In this document: one piece after another, positions 52,832 to 61,036 of the stretch
Layout: each line of letters begins with the position of its first letter
Numbering within the stretch: position 1 is the first letter of the stretch
NCBI GenBank assembly: GCA_963725655.1
Contig: CAVRYY010000001.1
Location: 2,170,001-2,234,000, forward strand
Direction of reading: 5' to 3'
From: CAVRXT01 sp963725655
GTDB taxonomy: Bacteria; Acidobacteriota; Terriglobia; Acidiferrales; UBA7541
DNA length: 64,000 nt
Translations under genes and position numbers: made by a program
Notes under the pieces: model-generated
Databases searched by the model: none
What the model saw: only the letters and a program-made list of their open reading frames with translations
What the model was told of the DNA's origin: nothing

Positions 52832-53780
52832 CGGTGCATTCCTCGTCGCAAATCCTCGTCCGACCGTCGGCCACCTCCGAGACTCGGGAGTTTCTCGCCC
52901 GCAGTCAGTGGTGATTACGATGATGCGCTGAAATTGCGGCGGCCTCGGTAGGCGCGGCCTGCGGGAAATGATACTCCGATTCACTGGCAGAAGTCGTTCG
53001 CGCCCGGTTCCGCTGAGACCTGGCGCAAGGCCCGGAATATCTGCTCTTCGTCGTGCGATTGCCCCGATGCTCTTGGCCCCAGAACACGCGTGCCTCCCGT
53101 ACGCTTCCGGCAAGGGAATTACGCGAGGCTGCGCTTGCAACAATGCGACTGTCTCGACTTTGGGTTACGCATCAAAATGTGTCGCGCCAATGAATTATTC
53201 ATCATTCAAATTGGTGGAAATGCGACGCGTTTTTGGTTGCCCGTGGCCTCGATCCGGACCCGGCCATAGTGCCGGTGCTGGCCGGCGACACGCACGGTGT
53301 TCGAGGAGCCAGTAAGCACCGAGAATTGCAAACGAATCTGGTATCCGTCACTCCGATGTGGCGCGACTGTATGCGCCATGTCCTTGGTTAGCTCTGGTTT
53401 CGATGCGGAGGCGGCCATGGCGCCGCTGCTGGCCGGCGACGTACACGGTGTTCGAGGGACTAGCTAGCACCGAGAATTGGAAACGAATGTGTTGTCCATC
53501 CCTCCGATTGGCGCGACTGCATGCGCCACGTTTGGTTGGCCTGCAGTCCGAGGCGGCCCCAGCGATTGTGCAACGCCTACGTAGGAACATCTGACGGCAA
53601 CTGGGAAATCGTTGGTCCTGCGCTAAGAATGGCAAGCCAGTATCGGGGAAGTCGTTCACAGTGGTGGGCGCCTGAAGTGCGGGTTATGGCTCAGGATTAG
53701 GCCGATGCATGATCGTCGACAACCGCGAAGATCGTGGAAGGCACGTTGCCCCGGACAACTGTCTCTGTTAAACTTTTTTT
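52832..53780. other. Long gene-free interval with tandem hairpin repeats
   Basis: About 950 bases between the FAD monooxygenase and nuoI without a credible gene. It contains the 2.3-unit repeat at 53233-53574. The remaining DNA has no motif I recognise. Small frames on both strands are disrupted by the repeat period. Confidence 0.7.
53233..53574 (-). repeat. Tandem repeat of 148-151 bp with hairpin core
   Basis: Units: 53233-53383 (151 bp), 53384-53531 (148 bp) and a third partial copy to about 53574. On the minus strand each full unit holds a stem with TGGCGC and GCGCCA around an 8-base loop. The second unit follows GCGCCA with ATCGGAGGGAT; the first reads CATCGGAGTGACGGAT, one base out of register. 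The same core, on the plus strand, begins every unit of the larger array 2 kb away. The remainder of the unit differs from that array. A period of 151 and then 148 breaks any reading frame, so it is non-coding. Confidence 0.75.
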
Positions 53781-54257
53781 ATGGCATCGATCGTTCGCGA
53801 AATAGGCGAGACATTCACTACCCTCGTCAAAGGTTTCAGTGTGACTTTCCGCGCCATGCTCCGGAAACCTGTGACTGAGAAATACCCGCAGGGTCCGGTG
53901 CAGTTTCAACCAAGGTATCGCGGTATTCACGTCCTGCATCGTGACGAAAACGGCCTTGAAAAATGCGTCGGTTGCTTCTTGTGTGCCGCGGCTTGTCCCG
54001 CCAACTGCATTTACATCGAAGCCGCCGAAAATACCGACGCCAAGCGAATCTCAGCTGGTGAGCGCTACGCCTCCGCCTACAACATCGACTATTCAAGATG
54101 CATTTTCTGCGGATACTGCGTCGAAGCCTGCCCCACCGACGCCATCACTCACGGGCACAGCTTTGAACTAGCCCCCTACGACATCAACGCCCTGATCTAC
54201 AGAAAAGAACAGCTTCTGGAAATCTGGCCTCCGCTAAAGCCCCAACCAACTCAGTAA
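53781..54257 (+). CDS. nuoI: NADH-quinone oxidoreductase subunit I
   Basis: A 158-residue subunit of complex I. Two ferredoxin-type clusters are visible: CVGCFLCAAACPANC (about 62-76) and CIFCGYCVEACPTDAI (about 105-120), giving the two 4Fe-4S centres N6a and N6b. The N-terminal arm ends before the first cluster; the C-terminal tail is about 35 residues. It is orphaned: the rest of nuo is not in the window. It could be a duplicate or a relocated nuoI, or work with other Nuo genes elsewhere. ATG 53781. Confidence 0.9.
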   Translation: MASIVREIGETFTTLVKGFSVTFRAMLRKPVTEKYPQGPVQFQPRYRGIHVLHRDENGLEKCVGCFLCAAACPANCIYIEAAENTDAKRISAGERYASAYNIDYSRCIFCGYCVEACPTDAITHGHSFELAPYDINALIYRKEQLLEIWPPLKPQPTQ

Positions 54258-54988
54258 TCCCTTGAGATGAGCAAGCCGTAATCTCCACCTCGATCTGCAC
54301 CGCCCGGTGCATCCCAAGAATTGCGCGCCCCGAAGCATTCCAAAACATGGGCGCAAAGCCCGCAAAAGCCGCCACGATCGTGACCGCAACGGACGGCCCT
54401 AAGCCGAGGCCGAAAACCAATCTCCAGCGCGCAGCGAAGCCAGCTCCACCGACGCACATAACCGAGGAACAAACTCCACGCCAGACTCCCCAACAAGCGC
54501 GACTCGCCAAGCCCCAACAAGAGTCGCGTCACCTCGTCAAACCACCTCTGATACCACACCAAGCAACGCCTCACTCGAGACCAACATAATAAATAGGGAA
54601 AAAGGAGGTGGTTCGTGGCGGCGATTGGGGGCGAGATTTGTTTTGATTTGGGATTTTGTGTAGTGATCTGAGGCGGTTGTTTTTTGTGGTGGGCGCGGTG
54701 ACGGGGAAATCGGGGCTGCTTTTGTGGTGAGCGCGACGGCTTGGAGGGATGGCGGATCGCATCAATGGTTGGGCGAGGATGTGATTCCTGTTGTGTCGGT
54801 GTGAGAGGCGCCGATTGTCTAGTGGTGCATGGTACCGAGATGTGTGGCACGAGGCGACGTTGGGTTGGGCGCTGGAGGCAGTCGGGGCGAAAGCTAATTG
54901 CCGAGATTAGCGGTTCGGCGTCGGGGGAATTATTTAGGGTGCTACTGGCGTGGCTATTTAGATCAAGCAATGGCTAGGAGGTTCGGTC
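54258..54988. other. Gene-free interval with a strand-composition switch
   Basis: About 730 bases with no gene. Up to about 54590 the plus strand is rich in A and C (CCAACAAG, ACCACACCAAG); after it the strand is rich in G and T (TTTGTTTTG, GGTTGTTTTTT). Around the switch lies an inverted pair, AACCACCTC (54540-54548) and GAGGTGGTT (54605-54613). A minus-strand frame of 239 codons runs over this region but its sequence is low-complexity, so it is not called. Confidence 0.6.
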
Positions 54989-55285
54989 ATGGCCGAAGTC
55001 GATGCGGAGCTTGAAAAACGACGGAGAAGCAATCGGGATTATATGCGCGCGTGGCGTTCGAATCCTTGCCGCGCTGCTCGGCAGCAGGCCAGCCGCAGCA
55101 TATGGGATGCTGCTCGAAAATTGCGAAACGCTGGTAAGGCGATGGAGCCGTTCACCACCGTGTCGGGCAAGCCGATTTGCGGATTTTGCGGTAAGCGGGC
55201 GCCGCTGACATACGCGTCACGGCTTCGGCTCGGACCGGACGGTAAATTTCGGCGCGTCGAAATTCCATACTGCGGGATGTGTTGA
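54989..55285 (+). CDS. Small putative zinc-finger protein
   Basis: A 98-residue basic protein. Residues 1-50 are highly charged (LEKRRRSNRDYMRAWRSNPCR, AARQQ, SIWDAARKLRNAG). The C-terminal half has CGFCGK (about residue 66) and CGMC at the very end, a likely Cys4 zinc-binding pair. AGGAGG seven bases before the ATG makes this the best-supported small gene of the region. I do not recognise a family. It lies directly upstream of the tandem array, so a role connected with it is possible but unproven. Confidence 0.75.
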   Translation: MAEVDAELEKRRRSNRDYMRAWRSNPCRAARQQASRSIWDAARKLRNAGKAMEPFTTVSGKPICGFCGKRAPLTYASRLRLGPDGKFRRVEIPYCGMC

Positions 55286-55489
55286 GGCCGGCTTGTGCCA
55301 ATGGTGGATCAACCGTTTCATGTGCGAAGCACGTCGAGAAACCTTAGTGGTTCGAGTGCGTTGGGCCGGAGTGACGCAATCGCTCGGCAAAGATCGAGGT
55401 CGTTTGACCGATCGTAGGCGATAGGGATGCGGAAATGTGGAGAGAACACTACTGGCTTCTTGGCAAGTTTCACTGCGGAGCCGAGGTAC
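55286..55489. other. Non-coding leader of the tandem array
   Basis: About 200 bases between the zinc-finger gene and the first array unit. It contains no recognised gene or hairpin and no full repeat unit. The first partial unit begins near 55490. Confidence 0.5.
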
Positions 55490-57665
55490 GTCGAGCTTGG
55501 TCGGAGCGAGTGAGCTTGGCGATGTTTGCCCTCTGACGGTATCGGCTCGGCGCTTGAACAGAACATGGCGCAGACGACGCGCCAATCGGAATCAGGAATC
55601 AAGGTCTTGATTGCGATCACAGACCAGGACGGCGCAGTGGATCGGATGCAGTTGGCGATGGTTGCCCTTCGAGCGTATCGGCTCGGTCATTGAACAGGAC
55701 ATGGCGCGGACGATGCGCCAATCGGAATGAGGATCAATGTCGTGATTGCGACTCTAAACCGGGACACCGAAGTGGAGCGAATGCGCTTGACGTTGGCCGC
55801 GCTGCGACGGTGTCGGCTCGGTGGTTCATGAAGACATGGCGCGGACGACGCGCCAATCGGAACGCGGGATGAACTGTTGATTGCAACCGTGGACCGAGAG
55901 GCGAAGTGGGCCGAATGCGCTTGGCGCTGGACGCGCTTCGGCGGTATCGGCTCGGCGCTTGAACAGGTATTGCGCGGGCGATGCGCCAGTCGGAACGAGG
56001 GATCAGCGCTTTGGTTGGAGCTCTGGGCCGAGAGGTCGAAGTGGGTTGGATGTGGCTGGACGCGCTTCGGCGGTATCGGCTCAGTGCTTGAACGAGCCAT
56101 GGCGCGGACGCTGCGCAAATCGGAATGAGGGGTCAGTGTCGTGATTGCAGCCCTAAACCCGGACACCGAAGTGGAGCGAGTGCGCTTAACGTTGGTGGCG
56201 CTGCGACCGTGTCGACTCGGTGGTTCAAGAATACGTGGCGCGGACGATGCGCCAATCGGAATCAGGGATCACGGTTTTGCTTGCACCCATAAAAGGGGGG
56301 GACGAAGTGGATCGAATGCCACCGGCGATGCTTGCCCTTCGACGGTATCGGCTCGGTCCTCGACAAGACATGCCACAGGCGACGCGACCATCCGAATGGG
56401 GAATCAACGTTTTGGTTCGACCTCCGGACTAGGGCGACGTAGTGGATCGAATGAACTTCGCGATGCTTGCGCTTGGAGTGCATAGGCTCGGTGATCGAAC
56501 AAGCCATGGCGCGGACGCTGCCCCAATCGGAATGAGGGATCGGTGTCGTGATTGCAACCCTAGACCGGGACACCGAAGTGAAGCGAATGCGCTTGACATC
56601 GGTGGCGCTTCGACCGTGTCGGCTCAGTGGTTCAAGCAGACCTGCGCAGACGGCGCGGCAACTGAAATGAGGGACAGCACTTTGGTTGGAACCCTGGACC
56701 GGCAAATGGGAACGGCGTATGCGGCTCAGGGCATGGCGTTGCCATCCAGGTCCATCGCGCCGAACAGGCTGGCTCTCCCGGGGTAGGTCGAAGTGGGCCG
56801 AATGCACTTGGCGCCGGTCGCGCTTCGACGGCATCGGCTCGGTGCTTGAACAAGACATGGCGCAGACGACGCGCCAGTCGCAATCAGGGATCAACGTCGT
56901 GATCGCAGCCCTGGATCGGGATGAGGCAGTGGATCGAATGCCAAGTGGCGATGCTTGCGTTTCGAAGTTGCCGGCTCGGTGATTGAGCACGACATGGCGC
57001 AGGCGACGCGCTAATCGGAATGAGGGATCAGTCTCGTGATAGCAGCCCTGGACCGAAACGCCGCAGTGGATCGAATGCCAAGTGGCGATGCTTGCGCTTC
57101 GAGGTTGCCGGCTCAGTGGTTGAACAAGACATGGCGCGGACGACGCGCCAATCGAAATGAGTTGATCAGTGCCAAGAAATGGCGCAGGCGACGCGTCAGC
57201 CGAAGCGAGGGATCAGCGTTTTGGTTGCGACCTTGGACCAAACCGCCGCGGTGGATCGAATGCACTTGGCGATGCTGGCGGTTCGACGATGTCGGCTCGG
57301 CGGCTGAACAAGACTAGGCGCGGACGACACGGCAATCGGAATAGGGAATCAACGTTTCGTTGCAACCCCTGGCCGGGACGACAAAGTGGATCGAAAGCAC
57401 TTGGCGATGCTGGCGGTTCGACGATGTCGGCTCGGCGGTTGAACAGGACATGGCGCGGACGGCGCGCCAATCGGAAAAGGGAATCAACGATTCGTTGAAA
57501 CCTTGAGCCGGGGCGACGAAGTGGATCGAGTGCACTTGGCGATGCTGGCGGTTCGACGATGTCGGCTCGGTGGTTGAACAGGACATGGCGCAGACGGCGC
57601 GCCAATCGGAATGAGGGATCAGCACTTCGGTTGCGACCCTGGACTGAGATGCTGAAGTGCATCGA
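55490..57665. repeat. Degenerate tandem array of about 15 units near 135 bp
   Basis: Unit starts (ATGGCG or its variants): 55565, 55701, 55836, 55969, 56099, 56235, 56370, 56506, 56642, 56857, 56994, 57131, 57179, 57315, 57450, 57585, plus a partial first unit from about 55490 and a last one fading after 57660. Spacing is 130-137 except 215 (extra DNA in the unit at 56642) and 48 (a truncated unit at 57131). Each unit has a core TGGCGC-loop-GCGCCA followed by ATCGGAATGAGGGAT, a middle part resembling GTTGCAACCCTGGACCGGGA, then GTGGATCGAATGC and a tail TCGGCTCGGTGGTTGAACA. Units differ at roughly one base in four or five (my estimate). Unequal spacing, with stops in most units, makes it non-coding overall. 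Confidence 0.85.
55565..55693 (+). other. 42-codon frame in the best-preserved array unit
   Basis: ATG 55565 to TGA 55693 encodes a 42-residue peptide starting MAQTTRQSESG and ending ALRAYRLGH. Remnants of the same peptide appear in other units: two units read through in one 70-codon frame (56220-56432), and the unit at 56857 keeps MAQTTRQSQSG. Most other units have TGA after the ninth codon. It may be decayed coding sequence or an accident of the repeat. Confidence 0.25.
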
Positions 57666-57910
57666 TTGGACCTAGCGCTGCGTGACGTGGCGGCGGTTGC
57701 GCAGACGCCGGACAACGGACGATCCCGTCAGGTCGGGTGCCACGTCGGCAGCACAACGCTCACTGCGGAAGCCGGACGGGTCAACCAAGGGCAGCCCTTG
57801 AACGGCAGTGACGCGATGACCGGGGCGCCGCTGAGAGTGCTCGACCTGAGACGCAGACAGGCACGTCGACGGAAATGTGGTGATGCTCACATTCAGCACG
57901 GAGGACTGCG
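57666..57910. other. Interval between the array and the next small gene
   Basis: About 245 bases without a recognised gene. Repeat similarity fades here and no further full hairpin core is seen. Confidence 0.5.
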
Positions 57911-58219
57911 GTGTCGACTGAGGTTTCGAACAGACGAGTTCGCGGAGTGGCACCAGATGAGGCGCCGCGCGTACCTCCCGCGCCCCACGGCGCGCTCGGG
58001 TGGCTGGCCGCGACAGCCCGTAGGGCGGTCGTTGGAGGGCTATCGATCTTTGTAAAGCAAAGACGTGCGCGGGCGGCTGTGAAGGCGGAGAGGGAGCATC
58101 TGCGGAGGCTCGATTTCGCGGAGGAATTTGCCAGAGGGTACCTCGCAGGCTGGAAAGAATGCCTTCTGGCTTGCCAAGAAGCGATTGAAGAGGGCCACGA
58201 CGGGGGATGGAGCAACTGA
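57911..58219 (+). CDS. Small hypothetical protein
   Basis: A 102-residue basic, mostly helical protein: an N-terminal segment rich in Pro/Arg, then GWLAATARRAVVGGLSIFV (one hydrophobic stretch, about 29-47), then a charged helix AVKAEREHLRRLDFAEEFARGYLAGWKECLLACQEAIEEG in pieces. GTG 57911 has GGAGG six bases before it. I do not recognise a family. It lies at the 3' side of the array and may have a membrane-associated or regulatory role. Confidence 0.6.
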   Translation: MSTEVSNRRVRGVAPDEAPRVPPAPHGALGWLAATARRAVVGGLSIFVKQRRARAAVKAEREHLRRLDFAEEFARGYLAGWKECLLACQEAIEEGHDGGWSN

Positions 58220-58331
58220 AGCGGTCCTGGGTTGGGCGCAAGCGTAGTTGAAACCTGGCGTGCCCGGGGTTATCGCCGGTCGCTACATATGTGTAAGGCG
58301 GCGAACTCGATCCGCCGGACGGAGAATGCCG

Positions 58332-58715
58332 ATGAAGCCTCAACATGCGTTCGAGATTTGCTGCGAGCGGTACCGCCGCATGCGTGCAGTCGTTAATGGA
58401 AGTGTGCGGGCGATAGACCTGGAGACGCCTTCGAGTGGCTATCAGTGGAGGCCCGACCGGGCGGGCGCTGCCGACTACGTCGCTGACTTTCAGCTGGCGG
58501 GAGCTCGTGCGCTGCGACGGCCGGAATGGAAAGGGCGGCTGCAGCTTTTTCAGAGCCATTATTGCGGCGGCGTGGAATATCGGCGAGCGATTGAGCTGTT
58601 AGGGGTCTCGAGCGGGACGTTCGACTGGTGGGCGCAGGAAGTGAAGAAGGCTGCGGGCAAGGAATTTCTGAGGTCGGGGTTGTTTCCGCCGCGCGGATAC
58701 TTTCGGCAGAGCTGA
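58332..58715 (+). CDS. Small HTH-like hypothetical protein
   Basis: A 127-residue protein starting MKPQHAFEICCERYRRM; ATG 58332 has GGAG about seven bases upstream, whereas ATG 58326 has none at correct spacing and a frame opens earlier. The C-terminal part EYRRAIELLGVSSGTFDWWAQEVKKAAGKEFLRSGLFPPRGYF (in pieces) resembles a DNA-binding HTH as found in sigma-like or terminase-like proteins, but I cannot name a family. Residues about 75-100 contain a YCGG motif. Confidence 0.55.
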   Translation: MKPQHAFEICCERYRRMRAVVNGSVRAIDLETPSSGYQWRPDRAGAADYVADFQLAGARALRRPEWKGRLQLFQSHYCGGVEYRRAIELLGVSSGTFDWWAQEVKKAAGKEFLRSGLFPPRGYFRQS

Positions 58716-58755
58716 GAACTGCGTGCGGGATCAGCTAGTTGAGCGCCTTTACATC

Positions 58756-59490
58756 TTAAGAAAACCGGAGCGCAGGGACCGGCGACGCAGGCCGGAGTGG
58801 ATTTTTGAGCATGCGAATTCCCAGTAGTCCGTCGTGGAGAAAGGCGCACGAACGAGACTGGTCAACAGGCGCGGGCAGCCTTAGAACAGCGAACATCTGG
58901 CGGTTGAAGGCCGATCGCCCAGAACATTGGAGCAAATGATCGGGACAGAGATGCGAATGCGGGTGATTCGGCGAATGAGAGTCGTCGGAAGAAGTCATGG
59001 GGAAGGATGGTGGAAAAGGGCTGAACTGTGATGCGGATCCGGGGGGACGAATGAAGCTTCGATCGATCCCTTCCAGATTCCAGTCGGCAGCGCCTGGGCC
59101 GAAGCCTTCATATTCGGTTGGGAAGCGAGTGTTCAGGGGATTCGGGTCGTCGAACCAGCCATGGATAACCATCCAATCGGATTCGACGCCGACCTCGAGT
59201 TGCTGCGCAGTGCATCCCGGAACACTGGCTAGGGCGGTGACGGCGTGCTCGGACTCTTGGAGGTCCACGGTAAGCCTCTGGAGGACGTCCTTCTCGGCGC
59301 GCCGCCAGTCCAGGAGCTCGCCTCCCTGTCGGGAACCCCGCTCTCGAAAGATCTCGTAGGCGCGCTGGGCGACAGCGTCATAGGCTTCGAGTAGGCAATC
59401 GGTGAGGTCATGAAAAGCGACCGGTTCGCAACCGTTGGAAGGTCGAGGTGGCGGGGAAGCGGGCTGGGTTACGGGTTGGGAAGCCTTCAT
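58756..59490 (-). CDS. DUF2934 / Hsp20-like protein with an insertion in the alpha-crystallin domain
   Basis: A 244-residue protein. N-terminal DUF2934-like part: LTDCLLEAYDAVAQRAYEIFRERGSRQGGELLDWRRAEKDVL (in pieces, about residues 25-70). It is followed by a small-heat-shock-like beta strand region, VTALASVPGCTAQQLEVGVESDWMVIHG, and, near the end, FNRQMFAVLRLPAPVDQS and AFLHDGLLGIRMLK, which match the C-terminal half of an alpha-crystallin domain. Between them is about 80 residues of low-complexity Ser/Pro/His sequence. ATG 59490 has AGGA about six bases upstream. Function unknown; could be a chaperone-like stress protein or a decayed one. Confidence 0.65.
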   Translation of the reverse strand: MKASQPVTQPASPPPRPSNGCEPVAFHDLTDCLLEAYDAVAQRAYEIFRERGSRQGGELLDWRRAEKDVLQRLTVDLQESEHAVTALASVPGCTAQQLEVGVESDWMVIHGWFDDPNPLNTRFPTEYEGFGPGAADWNLEGIDRSFIRPPGSASQFSPFPPSFPMTSSDDSHSPNHPHSHLCPDHLLQCSGRSAFNRQMFAVLRLPAPVDQSRSCAFLHDGLLGIRMLKNPLRPASPVPALRFS

Positions 59491-60210
59491 GTTGTTCCTC
59501 AAATAAAGGGATTCTCACGCTGCATGTCTGTTATCGACGCGCGGGGGAACGAACTTTAGGAGCGGTTGAATCGGCCTCGACGTTTGGAGTTCCGCTGCTC
59601 GTGTGAGCGGGCGGATTGACGTTCAGAAGGGAATTGGCCGCCGCCTTCACCGGCCATGCGAGAGGTAAAACTCCCAGCCTGCTGCGCAAGGATGGAGCCG
59701 GTGAAGGCGAGCGGTTCGCTACTGGGCCAATCGCTCGGAGGCGAAACGCGCAACCCAGAGCCAGAGACAGGGACTGCGTCCCCCGGTCTAGGAGTGCCAA
59801 GGTAAATGAGAGCTGCCCAAAGGGCAATTCGGGAAACTACGCAGATTGGGCCGCTAAACTGCGTAATTGTCGGTTACTACGGCGAAAACACTTGACGCGA
59901 GAATTACGGAGAAGTACATTCTGGAACTGTTAAGTTATGTTGGCACCATTGGTTCGGGCCACCGGCCACAGCACTAACCACGGCGCTCACGCAATTAGCT
60001 CCAACGGACGCAATAACGAGCGCAGTGCGGGTCCAGTAACTCTGCTACGAGAATTGTGAATGCCAGCCGGTTCAGTGAACGCTTCTCGTTATCGATAAAA
60101 CATGAGGTGCACGAAAGCGTCTAGGTACCAGCGTGCTGGGGGGAGCTCGCACGTCGTGCCCGTTCGTTCGAATGGGAGCGACCCGCGGGAGCCAGGAGGA
60201 ATTTTGATAC
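59491..60210. other. Gene-free interval before the response regulator
   Basis: About 720 bases. Small frames on both strands (59531-59827 minus and 59616-59933 plus) overlap each other and neither has a ribosome-binding site or recognisable domain. A candidate promoter lies at 59892-59920. The last 150 bases are GC-rich and hold the AGGAGG site for the regulator. Confidence 0.6.
59892..59920 (+). promoter_or_regulatory. Candidate promoter upstream of the response regulator
   Basis: TTGACG (59892-59897), a 17-base spacer and TACATT (59915-59920). It points to the gene at 60211 about 290 bases downstream, leaving a long leader. Visual match only. Confidence 0.45.
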
Positions 60211-60999
60211 ATGGCAATTGAGACGGTTCGGAAGACGTTGGGTGCACGAACACAGATGGCTCGCGTACCAGCATCGGCGTTGGGCAGGTTGGGTACCGCA
60301 CAGAGAGGTCAGGGTCCGGCGGGTCCGCGCAAGCGGGTCCGAGTGTTGATAGCGGACGATCACGCGGTGGTGCTGCGGGGTTTGCGGTCTCTACTGGAGT
60401 CACAGCCAGACATTGAAATTTGCGGCGAGGCAACGAACGGCCTCGATGTAGTGGAGAAGACCCAGGCGCTATCTCCCGAAATGGTGATTCTGGATATCGG
60501 GATGCCTGAATTGAACGGACTGGAAGCGACGCGCGCGATCCGCTTGAAGCACCCCAACGTTGAAATTCTGGTGCTTACCATGCATTTTTCGGAGCAGGTG
60601 GCGCGACAGATTCTGAAGGCCGGCGCCCGGGGATATCTGCTGAAGACCGATTCGGACGCTCAACTGCTGGCCGCAATTTCGAGCTTGCGTCAGCACAAGC
60701 CATTTCTGACGTCGCGAGTAGCTGATGTGGTACTGACGGGTTTCGTTGAAGGGGACGTGGCCGAAACCATCAAGAGGGCGGTAGCGGCGGACTTTCCATA
60801 CGGTCCGCTGAGCCGGCGCGAGCGTCAGGTGATGCAGTTGCTGGCCGAGGGCTACAGCAACAAAGAGGTTGCGGCGCGTCTGAGCGTTAGTCCGCGAACC
60901 GTGGAAACCCATCGCAATCACGTGATGCACAAGCTGCGGCTGAATTCATTCAGCGAATTGGTGCGCTACGCGGTTCGCAATAACATCGTGGAGGCTTAA
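60211..60999 (+). CDS. NarL/FixJ-family response regulator
   Basis: A 262-residue two-component regulator. An Arg/Ala-rich extension of about 42 residues precedes the receiver. The receiver has VRVLIADDHAVVLRGLRSLLESQPDIEICGEATNG in pieces with phosphoacceptor Asp in VILDIGMPELNG, the Thr in ILVLTMHFSE and the Lys in GYLLKTDSD. The C-terminal LuxR HTH has LSRRERQVMQLLAEGYSNKEVAARLSVSPRTVETHRNHVMHKL. No histidine kinase is beside it, so it is an orphan whose partner lies elsewhere. AGGAGG lies 11 bases upstream of ATG 60211. Confidence 0.94.
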   Translation: MAIETVRKTLGARTQMARVPASALGRLGTAQRGQGPAGPRKRVRVLIADDHAVVLRGLRSLLESQPDIEICGEATNGLDVVEKTQALSPEMVILDIGMPELNGLEATRAIRLKHPNVEILVLTMHFSEQVARQILKAGARGYLLKTDSDAQLLAAISSLRQHKPFLTSRVADVVLTGFVEGDVAETIKRAVAADFPYGPLSRRERQVMQLLAEGYSNKEVAARLSVSPRTVETHRNHVMHKLRLNSFSELVRYAVRNNIVEA

Positions 61000-61036
61000 G
61001 GGAGGGCGGGAGCGGAAGGGAAGGCGGAAGAGGTAA

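Noticed and set aside
54251..54970. 239-codon minus-strand frame
   Set aside because: Low-complexity Pro/Ser/Arg sequence with no recognised motif, in a region of strong strand skew.
56262..56990. Long minus-strand reading frames over the array (also 55687-56166 and 57213-57662)
   Set aside because: They have no ribosome-binding site, and unit spacing of 135 and 136 shifts the frame. Repeated peptides come from the repeat itself.
55490..57665. CRISPR array
   Set aside because: The repeats are 135 bp apart, vary throughout, have no unique spacers and no cas genes are near.
55490..57665. Integron cassette array (attC sites)
   Set aside because: GTTGAAC fits the GTTRRRY pattern in some units, but it is not conserved among units, there is no matching RYYYAAC partner, and no integrase is present.
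59531..59827. Small frames on both strands in the gap before the response regulator
   Set aside because: They overlap each other, lack ribosome-binding sites and show no domain.
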